Notes: a model not told the origin generated them from the sequence alone. A DNA stretch of 64,000 nt from Brugia malayi (GCF_000002995.4 NW_025062475.1:14106687-14170686); one strand, 5' to 3'; positions 12,032 through 24,394 are shown, counted from the stretch's first letter. Made by a program: numbers and translations.

Positions 12032-13495
12032 CCAACTTAAATTTTAGAGAAAACAGAGCCTGGTGATGCATTGGTAAGGTTTTTTCAATTTATTTATGAT
12101 ATTATATCATATCTATTGCAGGCTTATTATTTTTTTTTTTTTTTTTCAGTTCTTTGTTTAGTTTGCTTATGCATATGATAAGATAGACTTAATTTGTTCA
12201 CCAATAAGAGCTTTTTTTTTACAAAATGAAAGTGATAATGAAGATAAGATATCTTCAATCAAGATAAGAGGTATTTGTGGTCGTTAATCGATATTTGGTT
12301 GCTGATATTGAAAAGTATTAATGTTTTAATGTTGGTTCGAATTAAAAAAATAAGCATTGAAAATTAAATAAATTTAAAAAGAGTAATTTTTCTGAAAGAT
12401 TCAGCTCAGCTAATAGATGATGATATCTGAAACACAGCATTTAAATTTTGTTTAATAATAAACTGTAAGGTAGAAGAAAATTTTCTCATATTCGAGAATC
12501 ACAGGTAAATAGAAATTATTGATTTTGAAATATGGAAAAAAAAAACAATGTAATAGAAAAAAGTTACAAAATATGTATTTTTTAAAAAACGATTTTAATC
12601 AGGGAAAAATTAGGATGAAAAAAGGTTTCAATAATTGCCGTTCATTTTGAAAATTTTATCAAATTCTTCCTGCATGACTTTGTTCCTTTTATATTTTTTT
12701 AAAATGACAATTTTTTCATTAAGCTAATTTTTTGAGAACATTATAGTGGACGATTAAAATAAGAAAATCACAAAGCTCAAATCTTAATTTGAAGTGTGTC
12801 CTGGGATTTGGGATTTCAAAAGATAAATTTATAACGTTAAATCGCATTATTATTTAGTTTTTGAATTCTATGACATAAAGTGTTTTTTCTAATTTCTTTT
12901 TTTTGATATTTGATAATGATTTATATATTATAAAAGTAGATGCAAAAAACAAAAACAAAAAATGGTAATTAAATGGAAAGGAAAAAATCAAGAAACAAAT
13001 ATAAAAAACAAATGCTTATATGCCGATTTTGCCATCGATTTTGATTTAGCATTTTTTAAAGATGAAACTCTTGTCGTACCATTTTTTGCATGAAATTTTC
13101 TAAATATAGTGATGTTAGTAGAATAGCTCATTAATCAAGGTTTCTGAATTTTTTTGTCAAATTAATAAATTATATTTGAAGAGACAAGAATTGATCAATT
13201 GATCTGCTAACAAATTTACTTCCTTTAATTATAAATTTGCTCTAGCATTTCATTTCATTTATCTTCCTTACGCACTTCAATATTCGTTTAAGTTAATCCG
13301 TTGAGCGTATGATTAATTGCGAATAAAAAATGAAATTAAAATTATCAAATTCAACTGACTATATTATATATTTACTTGCAAACAAAATTTGTGGATTAAT
13401 TTTTCAAATGTGATTTGCATTTATGTACTTGGCAATAAGAATTTTATTTCTCAAAAATGAAAATTGATGAGAATTTTATGCAGAAGAAAAAGTAT
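12032..13495. other. Apparently non-coding DNA
   Basis: No exon with convincing splice sites was seen on either strand. It separates the decayed patches from the 3' end of the minus-strand gene. Confidence 0.5.
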
Positions 13496-13501
13496 TTTAT
13501 T
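13496..13501 (-). terminator. Poly(A) signal AATAAA for the 188-aa minus-strand gene
   Basis: AATAAA on the minus strand, about 105 bp past the stop codon, a normal distance for a nematode 3' UTR. Confidence 0.5.
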
Positions 13502-13606
13502 AATTATAAGATTAGATTCAAGTGATATCATTATCGACATGTCTTTTTGATTATGCCATGCTTGGATTCAACTGACCTCATCATTACCAGTGATCTTCTA
13601 CAATTT

Positions 13607-13735
13607 CTAATATGTTGATGATGTTACTGAACTATCTGTGTCATCATTAAAATATGCTAAAAGATCACGAAGCTGTTGATTAAGTTTTTTTATTCGTTCC
13701 ATTCTCGCAGATAAATTTGACATTATTGCAACTGT
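13607..13735 (-). CDS. Exon 5 (terminal) of the 188-aa gene
   Basis: 43 codons including TAG, acceptor TGTTTTAG; encodes a basic amphipathic helix (MERIKKLNQQLRDLLAYF) and an acidic, Ser/Thr-rich end. Confidence 0.65.
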   Translation of the reverse strand, partial: TVAIMSNLSARMERIKKLNQQLRDLLAYFNDDTDSSVTSSTY

Positions 13736-14795
13736 CTAAAACAAATGAGACTGTCTTAAAAGTAAATTAATAAACATGTCATGCCATCTTTTATAAAATT
13801 TATGCAAATTAAAAATGGCCATTAATTAACTGACTGATTATGCAACTATAATTTATATTATAATTGGAATTAAATAGCAATCAATGATGAATTTCATCTG
13901 TTGAAAGTTGAAAAAACTTTGAGGTGTCATATATTAAGTCACCTGTCTCATTTCAAATTGTATGCGATCATGCCAAAACATAAGTTCTCTATTAATTATT
14001 TCCTTACATTTTGATGACAATTCAACTGTCTGAAAATGTTTGCATTAATAATTAATCGGTAATACAAGAATTAAAATTGTTGAGTGCATTCATTGAGTTT
14101 TTATTTGATCATGTAAAGTCATCATTTGAAAAAAAAGGAATTTAAATTTAAACGTTAAATCTTTAATTTTAATTGTAATTAGTACCGATTGTCCATGACA
14201 ATGAAAGAAGTACATAAACATTCATTCTAATTTAATCGATATAAATATTGATTGATTTTAGTATTTGAAAAAATAAAAATAAATTAAAAGTGAGCAATCA
14301 ATAAAAGAGATAATTATAAAACAGAAAGAGAAGTCAAAACCTTTCTTGTATCGGTATTGAATATATTATTGAGTTGTGCAACATTGCTACTTTGAATTTG
14401 TCTTACTCGATGACATAATGAAAATTTTGTTAATGGATCCATCTTCTTTTCTACTTCACTTATATTCCCATTACTTTTACTTTCCTCAGATGCATCACTG
14501 AGTGTTTTTAGATAAGACGAAGATATCTGTTCATTTTAGGTTATGTTAAAATTTCAGAACTGTAATAAATATACACAATTGTATTTCTTTTTTCATTTAT
14601 TTCAACTTCTTTGAACAATTCAAAAACCTAAATTTTCTTCAAAAAATTCAGTGCCAGTACTTTTAAATACCTTTAATGCATTTGTAATAATAATAACAGG
14701 TGCTCCAATTTAAAATGATTCATAACAAAACGAAACTTTTTGAACAATTTGTATTTTTGATTTCGATTTTAAATTAGAAATAATAAACGAATGAA

Positions 14796-14831
<36 letters not shown>

Positions 14832-15192
14832 AAATCAGGTTGAGCAGTATTTTCAGATTGCGTTATTTCACTTTGTGGATAGGAACAGTTATTATTTTCA
14901 TTTCCTTCTAAAATTTACAAACAATACTAGTCAAATTTTGAAATAACAAAATTGAAATTAAAATTTCAAGAAAAAAGATTAAACTTTTTTTTAGCTTTCC
15001 TTAACGATCTGAAACAATGAAAATAAGTGCTCTAATTTAAAATGATTGATGATCAATTAGCGATGATTAATCGCGTGAATCATACTGATAAATGCGATAT
15101 GAAATGGTCGATCTGATAAGCATTCCATTTTTCGTCGCAATTCTTGCCAAGCATTTTGCTCCTTATCAGTCATTGCTTTATTTTCGCCTATT
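13607..15192 (-). CDS. Small coiled-coil protein, five exons, about 188 aa, unknown function
   Basis: Exons, in transcription order: 15192-15086 (ATG at 15173), 14907-14831, 14526-14341, 14029-13943, 13735-13607 (stop TAG). All splice phases agree (1, 0, 0, 0) and the coding length totals 189 codons including the stop. The N-terminus begins MTDKEQNAWQELRRKMECL. An Asn/Ser/Glu-rich middle follows. The second half, from about FSLCHRVRQIQ to MERIKKLNQQLRDLLAYF, is predicted by eye to be helical, with heptad-like hydrophobic spacing, and the C-terminus is an acidic/Ser/Thr tail. The AG just before exon 1 could be a spliced-leader acceptor. Size and helix pattern would suit a subunit of a small coiled-coil complex, but I cannot assign a family. 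A poly(A) signal lies about 105 bp past the stop. The gene lies 1 kb downstream of another small minus-strand gene. Confidence 0.65.
13943..14029 (-). CDS. Exon 4 of the 188-aa gene
   Basis: 29 codons, acceptor CATTTTCAG, donor CAG|GTGACT, phase 0 at both ends; encodes KEIINRELMFWHDRIQFEM. Confidence 0.65.
14341..14526 (-). CDS. Exon 3 of the 188-aa gene
   Basis: 62 codons, phase 0 at both ends, donor AAG|GTTTTG. It has the highest coding character in the gene, including MDPLTKFSLCHRVRQIQ. Confidence 0.65.
14799..14829. repeat. A31 homopolymer run
   Basis: 31 A on the plus strand, poly-T on the strand of the gene, sitting directly after the exon 2 donor. Confidence 0.9.
14831..14907 (-). 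CDS. Exon 2 of the 188-aa gene
   Basis: Acceptor AAATTTTAG; 77 nt; encodes GNENNNCSYPQSEITQSE and beyond. The donor is a G followed directly by a run of T, an unusual context. Confidence 0.55.
15086..15192 (-). CDS. Exon 1 of the 188-aa gene
   Basis: Acceptor AATCACAG precedes 15192. ATG is at 15173-15171 and the donor after 15086 is GTATGATT, phase 1. The frame is also open upstream of the ATG to the acceptor, so an earlier coding exon cannot be excluded. Confidence 0.6.
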
Positions 15193-16156
15193 CTGTGATT
15201 TATTGGAAAAATTCACGAATTGATTAGAACCAAATTTGAGCATTGTGCAAGAAAAAACAAATCAAACAATTCTAAAAGTTTTTAGTTAATGAATAAACAA
15301 ATAATTAACAAATGTACTTTTAATATAATTTCAATTACCTGAAACAATTTTTATTTATTACTTTCATGTATTACTTTCATGCTTATTTGTGTATTATATT
15401 TAATAATCAGTTTATGACAGATACCAAGTATTTCTTTTTCAAGATGATTTAATGTAGCAGAAATTGAAATCTTCTTGATTTGAAGAAAATTCTGCTTTTA
15501 TCGACCAACTGCTAAAATAAGAAAAATTGGAAATAATCTTTTCACTGGGCTAATGTATATTTAAAACGAATTAAAAAATTTTAATACTGAATAACATTTT
15601 TTCCGCAAAAAATAGACGAAAAGACAAATAAATACTATGCTATTAAAAATTACTTCATTATCAATATCAATGTGAAATTGTGCAAAATCAGAATTAATTA
15701 AACAATTAGTTAATATATTTTAAAAAAGACATGGGCTTAAGCTAAAGTGATAGATAGATAGTATAAAATGACTGTTATTTTACTAGCAATTTACTTACTG
15801 CTTCTTTAAGTTTATTCATTTTGCTGAAATTTAAAAAAAAAAAAAAAAAAAAAAAGGGAGCAAAATAAATAAAAAAAGCTCCGTATGAAAATTTTCAGAA
15901 CTTTATTATTAAACCATAGCAATACAAAGAATTTTTTACTCTTGTAATAGTATTCATTTGAATGTATCATTTCAAAATTTTACATTTTCATATGTACTAG
16001 TCCATTTATTTGTTTATTTATTTATGTAATTTACATCATTTATCAATGTCAATAAATGATCTTTTTTCTCATTACATTTTAACAAGTTTTTCTTTTTTTT
16101 GTTCAGTTCAATTCGTTTCGTTTCTTTGTTTTTATTTGTTCATTTAGCAGCAATAT

Positions 16157-16162
16157 TTTATT
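16157..16162 (-). terminator. Poly(A) signal for the 70-aa minus-strand gene
   Basis: AATAAA on the minus strand, about 28 bp past the TGA at 16192-16190. Confidence 0.5.
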
Positions 16163-16189
16163 GTTCTTTTAAACGTCTGATTAAAACTG

Positions 16190-16333
16190 TCAACAAAAAT
16201 CTTCGATAAGATCAGTTAGTGCTTTCCTTAAAAATATCCCATTATTACACTCAGTCCTTTTTCCAACTCCTAGAATTTTAATACCTTTTTCCACTGTAAG
16301 TTCAATAAAGAAATCTCTTCAAATTCTGAATAA

Positions 16334-16370
<37 letters not shown>

Positions 16371-16783
16371 AAAGCGAAGTAATAAAAGGAAAATTTAAGA
16401 GAAAGATGCAATTAAAATTGATCCAATTCTAGCAATTACATTGAAATATAATGTCTGTGCTGACAAAAACAACGATTTTGATTTCTTTTTTTTTTGAAAC
16501 TCACAAAGTTAAAATTTTAAAATTTTTTTAATTTATTTTTCACAAAATCATTTCATTTTAAAACTAATCTGCCTAAAAAAAAAAGATGAAACATCGTAAT
16601 TTGTCCTTTTTTATTTGGAGCATTTACAAGCCCAAAATTTGAATACTTTTTCAATTTGGTACAGTGAAAAATACCTTTCGTTTTAATTTTTTTTCCCCAT
16701 GCGGTAATTCCCGTAGTTTCTAGAACTCTCGAAATATCACAAAATCTTTTGTTTATAGAAATAGAACCGTAATAACTATGCAT
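16190..16783 (-). CDS. Small two-exon gene, about 70 aa, unknown function
   Basis: Exon 1 is 16783-16675 (ATG at 16783-16781, donor AAAG|GTATTT, phase 1). Exon 2 is 16293-16190 (acceptor AACTTACAG, stop TGA). The join is in phase and gives 71 codons including the stop. The product is basic in its first part (RFCDISRVLETTGITAWGKK) and after the join reads EKGIKILGVGKRTE, ending LTDLIEDFC. A T25 run and CTTTAG lie just upstream of the ATG and look like a spliced-leader acceptor. Reading straight through the donor gives a longer frame with no coding character after the splice site. I do not recognise the family. It has the same orientation as the 188-aa gene 1 kb downstream and could share an operon with it. 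Confidence 0.5.
16335..16369. repeat. A35 homopolymer run
   Basis: Lies in the intron of the 70-aa minus-strand gene, near the exon 2 acceptor. Confidence 0.9.
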
Positions 16784-16812
16784 TGTTTGTTTCTGATTTT
16801 TCGTAACTAAAG

Positions 16813-16837
16813 AAAAAAAAAAAAAAAAAAAAAAAAA
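16813..16837. repeat. A25 homopolymer run (T25 on the gene strand)
   Basis: On the minus strand it forms a polypyrimidine tract followed by CTTTAG, about 23 bp before the ATG of the 70-aa gene. Confidence 0.85.
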
Positions 16838-19035
16838 TTCCTTTAATTTCTATTTCTTCAATAAATCCTTTTTGAGAGGATAATTTTTCATCAATTTCTT
16901 CTTCATTCATCCAATCTTTTATTCTTTTTCGATTTCTTTTTTTTTTCTCTATCAATTAATATGTGACATTTTTGAACATTGAACTGATATGCTAACTCAC
17001 TATCAAATAATTTTTTTCACACAAATTAAAAACTTTAATAATTAGCTTATCTACAATCGATTCCATCCTTTCTTGTTTCTTTCTTTTACAAATATTTTTC
17101 TTATTGCTTTTTTTTCATTGTTTATTTATGCTTTTTCTATTTATTATTTTTGCAATAACTAATTGATTCACATCAAATTAATATTACTATGTAAACACAA
17201 TTAATTATATAAAAGTGATAATTAATAATAAAATGTAGTCGTTGATTAAATGAATGGTTCCAAAATTCTTGTTTTTGGTTTAAAAAGATGGAAAAGTGGA
17301 GGAAGAAGAGGAGAGAGGGAAATATGAATGGTTAAATTGGGTAAAGTCCTTTAAGTACTAAAGAAATAGAACAGAAAGGACAAGTGGAAACTATTATTTC
17401 ATTGTATAAACCTGGGTAAAGACGGCAAATTTTACCCAACACCCCATCCTGCTCATTTTCCTGGTTTTCCTAAAATTGTTACACAAATTTTATATTTGAT
17501 ATTTTGAATAAAATATTTAAAGTTTTATTTCTTTATTGATCCATATTATTATCAACATAATTATTACTGAGAATTAATATCAGTTTTTCCATTACTGGCT
17601 AAATACTTGGTCACTAATATCATTGAAATAGTAGAGATTTACAAAAAATTAATAGCAGTGATGTAATATTATTTAATTAATGATTGCTAGTGTTTTTTTC
17701 TTTTTCTTTTTCATTTTAATAAAATAATTTCAAATTAAACTTCTGTGTAACCTCTTTTCAGCAACCATTTAGTTTGAATTATCCTCTGACCTACATTTCT
17801 ATTTTATTTCATTTCGTAAAATCATATAATCATCTCGTAGTTTGTTTTTCTATCGCTTCCGCAAACGATTAAAAAAAAAAAAAAATTATCGCTTACTTAG
17901 AGAAAGATAAATAGAATAAAAAACTGTAAAAGAGAGTGAAAGAGAGGGAGAAAGAGGGAGAGAGAGAGAGAAGAATAGAAAAAAACAAGGAGAAAATTTG
18001 TTTCAATTTTTTTTTCTTAATTTTCTAATTTTAGTTTTATTCTTCTCATCTTCATAAATGTAATTTTTATCTTTCATATTTCTGTAGATATCTTCCTACT
18101 TTTACATTTTTCATTTCTTATGGATATATGAAAGCAGAAGGATGACCTATACGATGAGCTGCGAAGACCCAATTTTCTTTCATTTCGTGTGACAATTCTT
18201 TACAATAAATCAGCATTTCTTGATCTTTTCCAATAAATGACAATAACAATGACAACAACAAAGGTACGGAAAACAACAACAACGATAACAATAGCAATAA
18301 TAGCAGTAACAATAACAATAAAATAATAAAAATACTAATAACAATAACAAAAGATAATATAAACTACTACTATTGTCACTGTTAGTCTTGAATTTTCATG
18401 TTGACCTGCTGCATTGCTTATATGCTATACTTCTGAGTCCTATCAATTTGTCTGTCCACTTATGTGACACGCTTCCATCCACGAAATTTTTATATTTTAA
18501 TGGAATCATGCGATCAAGTAATAACCGTTGAACCAGCAATGCTGTCACATTTTCTTCACATATATATTATTTAATATGTCTGTGTCAACCAATTAAACAA
18601 ATCACTTTAACAAACTCATTTCATCCCTTTTTTATTTTTCTTTTCCTCATCAACTTTATATAATTTATTATTTATAATATTTTATTTCAACTTTTCTCAA
18701 TGATTGTGCCATGTGTAATGTGGAAGTTTAATTTTTAATCGCATTAACTTAATTTTCAATATTTGAATGGATGTTTCTTTTTTTTTGATTTCAAAACTTC
18801 CGTCTTTTAATTTTTTTACCTCTTTTTTCCCTCTTGGATCATTAATACAAAATATTGATGCGTTTCAATTACGTTTCATCAATAAAAATTTTACACACGA
18901 TAAATTTGTTTTTTTTTTTTTTGTGTAGAAAGAATAATAGAATTAAATTTGACATTGAGGCTTGCAATCTCTATGGATTATGTTCTAATTAAATATCTAA
19001 TAAATATCTAATTGATCTAATTGAAGATGGCTTCA

Positions 19036-19071
<36 letters not shown>

Positions 19072-20139
19072 TACCTCTATCTCTTTCTTATATTTTGATT
19101 AGTTTTAAATTATGTGCACTTATGGTATTTTTTTTCCTTTTTGTCTAATTTGTAATGTTTTGAATTAAATTGCTTAATTTCATTTTTTTTTTTTTTTTTT
19201 TTTTTTTGTTAAGCACTTTATGTCTTTGTATTAGCTCATTTTGATAACCATATGACAACTATTACAAATATGAAATTTATATTTAGATATAAAAAAATGA
19301 AAAAATTACCAAAAATGAATGATCTAATAGATCTTAATTTGAATTAAGTCATTCATTGGATCAAAAAACTATTGGATCATATAACAAAATTGAAATGCCA
19401 TATAGCATTTCAAAGTTGACCTAAAATTGCACTTCGACAGAAAAGATATTCATCGGTAAAGGTCACATATGTCGTGGGATAATTCGACAAAATATCAGAG
19501 GAAACCCGTTCACAGCAAGAAACATGTTGTCGTCATAATAATAGTTGTAAATTTGTTGGAATACTATTTCTCTTTAATTCCGGTCATTCATATACATACC
19601 GTTTCAGTATAAATTAATTCAAATAAATGATTAAACAATAAAAGTTAGCATTATTGCTAATCTTTTTTGACATATCCATACTTTTTGAATTATATTTGAT
19701 GTAAAATTCACGAAAATCAAGTAGTATTATAATATATGTAAAAGTTATCATTGGTGTTGCTTGATTTATTTGATTAAATTTTTTACTCTAAAATGTTAAC
19801 TCTTTCATTTTAAATTATCCATAAATAATGTTAACATTTCTTATTTAATATCTTTGGCATCTTTTTTCTTCCTCTTAATTTCTGCTCTATTTAAGTATTC
19901 TGTTTTTTTTTTTTTTTTTTTTCTAAAATTTAATTTTGATAATTAACAGCGAAAATTGGTATTTTATAGCTTACATAAATAGACTTAAAATCATTCATAT
20001 TACTTCTTTTTTTTACTCATTTTATAAATGTTTCAACTTAATTTTTATTTTATAACTCATTTATTTTTGCTTATTGCTAAGATGTGATGATCATTTGTAG
20101 TATAATATAATTCACAATCATTTCAATTTCTACCTCCTT
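16838..20139. other. A+T-rich DNA with microsatellites, no supported gene
   Basis: Holds a GAGA-rich patch at about 17935-17970, a run of imperfect trinucleotide repeats at about 18240-18345 and a CT repeat at 19038-19070. A minus-strand frame at 18118-18318 is Leu-rich from the trinucleotide repeat; its last part (KDQEMLIYCKELSHEMKENW) looks coding but lacks supporting exons. No gene is called. Confidence 0.4.
19038..19082 (+). repeat. (CT)n microsatellite
   Basis: About 15 perfect CT dinucleotides followed by degenerate CTCTAC/CTATCTC units. Confidence 0.85.
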
Positions 20140-20650
20140 CTCTTCTTCATCTTTGCTATATCTCATCATCCCCTCCCCCTCCCCTTGCCAAACCCCCGTT
20201 TATCCATGCCATTTGCCCGCCTATTGCTGTCTATTCTTCTTCATTCTTCCTTTCCAAACTTTCATTGTTCATTGGCAATGTTTCTTCCGATAGTGAAAAG
20301 ATTTATTTCATTCATTCCATCCCATATTCTCATAGCACTAGCAACATTGAAAAGTTGCTGAAGAGGACAAGTTTATATGATATAAAAGTTGGCTATTGGA
20401 CGCTTCAAACTGGTTCAAAGCATCGTCCTTCATTAATGAGCGGTCGAATGAAGTGAACGAAGAAAGGCGATTGAATCTCTCCCATAGCTTTCTCAATTCA
20501 ATTCAGCAGCAGCAGCACCAACTACCGGTCATTTTTCTCGATATTCCTTCCTAATGTCCACTCCTTGTCATCACCATTCCTCTCTATCCATTCACCATCT
20601 ATCCTTAATTATTCTAATGTTCAGCAGTAAAATGCTTCCATCACGCCCTA
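20140..20650. other. G+C-richer island, possibly exonic or regulatory
   Basis: Clearly richer in G+C than its surroundings, with a C-rich run at 20168-20220. Both strands stay open for about 50-60 codons. Plus: from about 20265, including TSNIEKLLKRTSLYDIKVGY. Minus: including KLWERFNRLSSFTSFDRSLM. Neither has a clean exon chain, so the coding strand, if any, cannot be decided. A promoter or a non-coding exon is equally possible. Confidence 0.3.
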
Positions 20651-23494
20651 TCAATTTATTTATTGTCACATTCTCCCTTTTGTAGCACATCAATTATGCA
20701 CTTTTTAACTTTAAAAAAAAAGAACTTTTCATTAAACTGAACAATAGTTGCTTAGATGATAACAATAATAATGTCATCATAATTTTATATGCAAAAATAA
20801 ATAATCTTGTTTCTTTCTTTTTTTTTTTTTTTTTTGATTTTTAATCTAATGTTTATTATTTGATTAAATGTGTGGAATAAATTTAAACGTAAAAAATTGA
20901 AAAAAAACACTGATATTTTCTGCCTTTTTTTAAAATCATTCAAATTCCTTTTGAACTATTAAATACAGAAAGATGAACATAAAATGACATATAAAATAAA
21001 AAGAGAAATAAGCAATATATGTATGTATCAATGAGAAAAATAAATAAGTGTTCATTAATTTTTCTAAAAGATAAAACAAAAAAATAAAAAAAAAATAAAG
21101 CAAAGCAAAAGCATATATACAAGCGAATGTTTCGTTTAGTTTTTTGATAGCTATCAAAAACTTAATAAAAAAACTCGGAACAAATTTTATTATTAATTAA
21201 AGATTCATATTAGCAATAAAATTTGAAGAAAATTGATTGATATCAAATTTTCCGCTATCAGCAAAATAGCATTTCAATATGCAGCGCGAAAAATATAAAA
21301 TAAATAAGTGATATAATATAAAATATCACATTTGTCATATATAAAAGATTAAAAAAGAAATTATATTCATATCTTTCATATCAATTAAAGAAGTGTTCTA
21401 ATTTGAATAAATGATAACAATTTAGCAAAAAAGAGAAGAATGAAAAAACCTTAAAATATGGAATTAAAAAAAAAAGAATGAGAAAACCTTAAAATATGCA
21501 ACTTTAATAAAATTGTTCTGAAAGATAATAATTTAAACTAAAAATGTTGCAAATCGTTTTTTGTTAACTTTCATCTGCGATATAAATCTGTCAGAACTTT
21601 ATTGTATTTCTCGTACAATTGCTATGCAAGCAATTATGATAAAACTAAATATTTTAATAGAAATTAAAAATAGCAACGTTTTTTGCACAGTTTGGATTTA
21701 AATGCTTCCATTGTCTGTAGTACAGCTTTATATAATTAATTCATCTATAGTCCAAATAGCTATATTATTTGTAATTAAGCTTTAAATGCCTGCTCAATGT
21801 TCGGTCTTAGTCTAGATAGGTATATTATTAAAAGATCAGATAACATACTTTGTCTTTAGTTTAATTTGGAATAGCTATATGGGAATAGCTATACATTATT
21901 CAAGTTTCTTTTTTCTTTTTTCTGAAGTGTTTGATGATAACAAATTGTTGCCTTTAAATCTGTTTTTTTTTTTTTTCTTTTTTTTAGTATAGGTGAAATT
22001 TTATAGGTAAAACTATCAGATTGATCGTGTAACCGGAGATACCCACATAATTGTTCGCTACTTTCCATATTTAGGTGTAGCAACAATAATCGGATGAAAC
22101 ATACAACATACCCATACATACACAAACACATATACACATACACATACACACACATACATACGAACATATATATATATATAGACATACATAGTTTTATAAA
22201 TATTAAATTTAATAAGAGAGAAAAGATTAAGGAGGAATACACGTACGTTGCTGATAGTTCCTTAAACGCCGCTAGGTTTTAAATATATGCAAAACTGGTA
22301 TATATTTAGGGTGAGCTGCTACAAGTGACCAATAAAGGTAGTAGAAGTAGCGGTTCCAGTCGCATGGTTTCACTCTTTTGATCAGCATATGCTCAACTAT
22401 GTCATCAATATTCAAACAGGATAACTAATCGTTGTCAACTTATTGTCACTTAACTAACTACCGCTGCTGTTACTGTCTTTGTTGCTGTTGTTATTACTGC
22501 TACTTTTATTGTTTATTAGTATTACTATAATTTAGTACTAATATTGCATTGTTATAGTAAGTAATATTGTTCTAGTAAAAAGCTTTTTTTTTTTTTTTTT
22601 TTTTTTGTTAAGTACAGAAAAATTATAAGTAATTAATTTGTCATAAATTATCATACAATGTTAAAAAATGACATAAAATAAGAATTCATTTTATAAAAAT
22701 TCAACTTATAAATTAATTTTTAGTAGGTTAGATTAGCTATTTAAAATAATTTATGCAAATAAAAGAAAGCAAAGAGTTAAGCTGGAACTTCTTTTTTTTA
22801 ACTTTTGATAATTACTGTAAGCTTATTTCTAACTGTTTTCTTTGTTGTTATAGCTTGCATTAATTTATATCTGCTAACTAATTTTTCAATTTTTTTTGTT
22901 TTACTTTTATTCGTTTTTCGTTTTTCTTTGAAGAATTTAGTGCCAATCATTTGCATTTATTATATTACACAAACTGATTTATCATTCATTTTAATTCCGT
23001 CTTAAATTTAACATTTAATTTCGGTTAAAATGTATGCATTCTGTGTTTCACTGCTCTTTTCCTTTCATTTTTACTTTTGATTGTTTATGTTGAAAAGATG
23101 TTCGTTGATTTGTAAGCAATTAGGTGTCGACAATAAAAGTAATCATCGATGACTACTTAATAGATTTTTTTTTAGCAAAAACATTGGTGAATTTTCTCTT
23201 TTCCATTTCTTTTTCTTCAAAAAAAGAAAAATAAAACTTTTACTTAGCTAAACTTGATTTCTCTAATCATTGCTACTATCTTTGTGATAGCTATTATTGA
23301 AATCAGAAATAATTAATATGTATTATTTTTGTGGATTGAATTCAAATATTAAATATAAGGGAGGATGAATACAAGACGAGAGAGGATTAGAAGAAAATGA
23401 AGAAAACAGGGAAAACGCAAGTATTCAGAATGAAATAGAAATGAAATTTTCTGATCCACAAAAATTTTCCTTTCATTAATTATTGCAAATATTA
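20651..23494. other. Mostly non-coding, scattered coding-like patches
   Basis: Two isolated frames look protein-like: minus strand near 22070-21985 (begins MESSEQLCGYLRLHDQSDS) and plus strand 22302-22379 (GELLQVTNKGSRSSGSSR, stop), the latter opening at an ATATTTAG acceptor. No chain of exons with agreeing phase could be built, so no gene is called. Confidence 0.3.
22094..22190 (+). repeat. (CATACA)n/(AC)n/(TA)n microsatellite
   Basis: Imperfect CATACA and ACACAT units running into a short TATATA tract. Confidence 0.8.
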
Positions 23495-23520
23495 TATGAT
23501 ATGATATGATATGATATGTG
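23495..23520 (+). repeat. (ATATG)n microsatellite
   Basis: Five tandem near-perfect pentanucleotides. Confidence 0.8.
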
Positions 23521-23654
23521 TGATGTTTTACGGTAAATTTGGATAAAATGAGAGTATATAATAGGTAGCCAAATAGTTGAAGCGATTTGCAAAAATGACA
23601 ATAAGAATAAGTAATCTGATCTAAGATATGACATGTGGCAATAAACCGGGTATG

Positions 23655-23726
23655 AGCGACTACAACCATTGCTTTGATTTCGACGACGATCGGTCGAATT
23701 TGGGTCGATGATGTCCTGCTCCAATG
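23655..23726 (-). other. Exon-like G+C-richer patch
   Basis: Minus strand: a TATTGTTCAG acceptor opens a frame reading EGALEQDIIDPNSTDRRRNQ, up to a possible GTTGTAGT or GTTTATTG donor. G+C is higher than around it. No partner exon was found. The plus strand is open here too, so the strand is uncertain. Confidence 0.25.
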
Positions 23727-24394
23727 CTCCTTCACTGAACAATACAACAACAATACACAACAATTAAAACTACTTCAAAAATGCTCCTTTTTCTCAATCG
23801 GCATCAAGCCATTATCATCATCGTCATCACGATCACTATCACTCACCGTCATCATCGTTATCATTGTTATCATTATCAATAGCAGTAATATCTAACAAAC
23901 TGATCAGTATATTTTGTTAGTCTACGAAAATTTCTCTTTTCCTCCAACTCATCCCAGCTTTTACCGCTTTTGTTTAGCACTTCATTATTATATAAAAGAA
24001 ATATTTTCATTTATTAAAAACATTTACCAAAATTTTCAAATGTTACGACTTTTTCTTTTTAATTATTCCGACGATGCTCATTAAATAAAGCATCATTTAG
24101 CTTTTTTTTTCCATTCTTAAACTTGATCAGTATATTTTTGTTATTATACAAATGATAAATTTAAATGTATTAGTTGCAATTAAGGAAAGTTTAAATTTAA
24201 GAATTTATTTTCTGTATTATTATCAAATTCAAATATTTGTCTATTTTCTTCCATTCCAAATTATTATGATATTTTTTGATGTATCTTGTATTCCTTTGCT
24301 TTTTTACTTCCCTTTCTTAGTCATTTCGAAGAAAAGATTATTAAAATGATTTACTTATCCGGTGTATCTATTTTGAAATTTCATGTATTGTTTG

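Noticed and set aside
23674..23895. Plus frame with GRIWVDDVLLQCS, recalling scavenger-receptor cysteine-rich domains
   Set aside because: Only one short phrase fits, the rest is low complexity (poly-Ser, Ile/Val), and the opposite strand is equally open.
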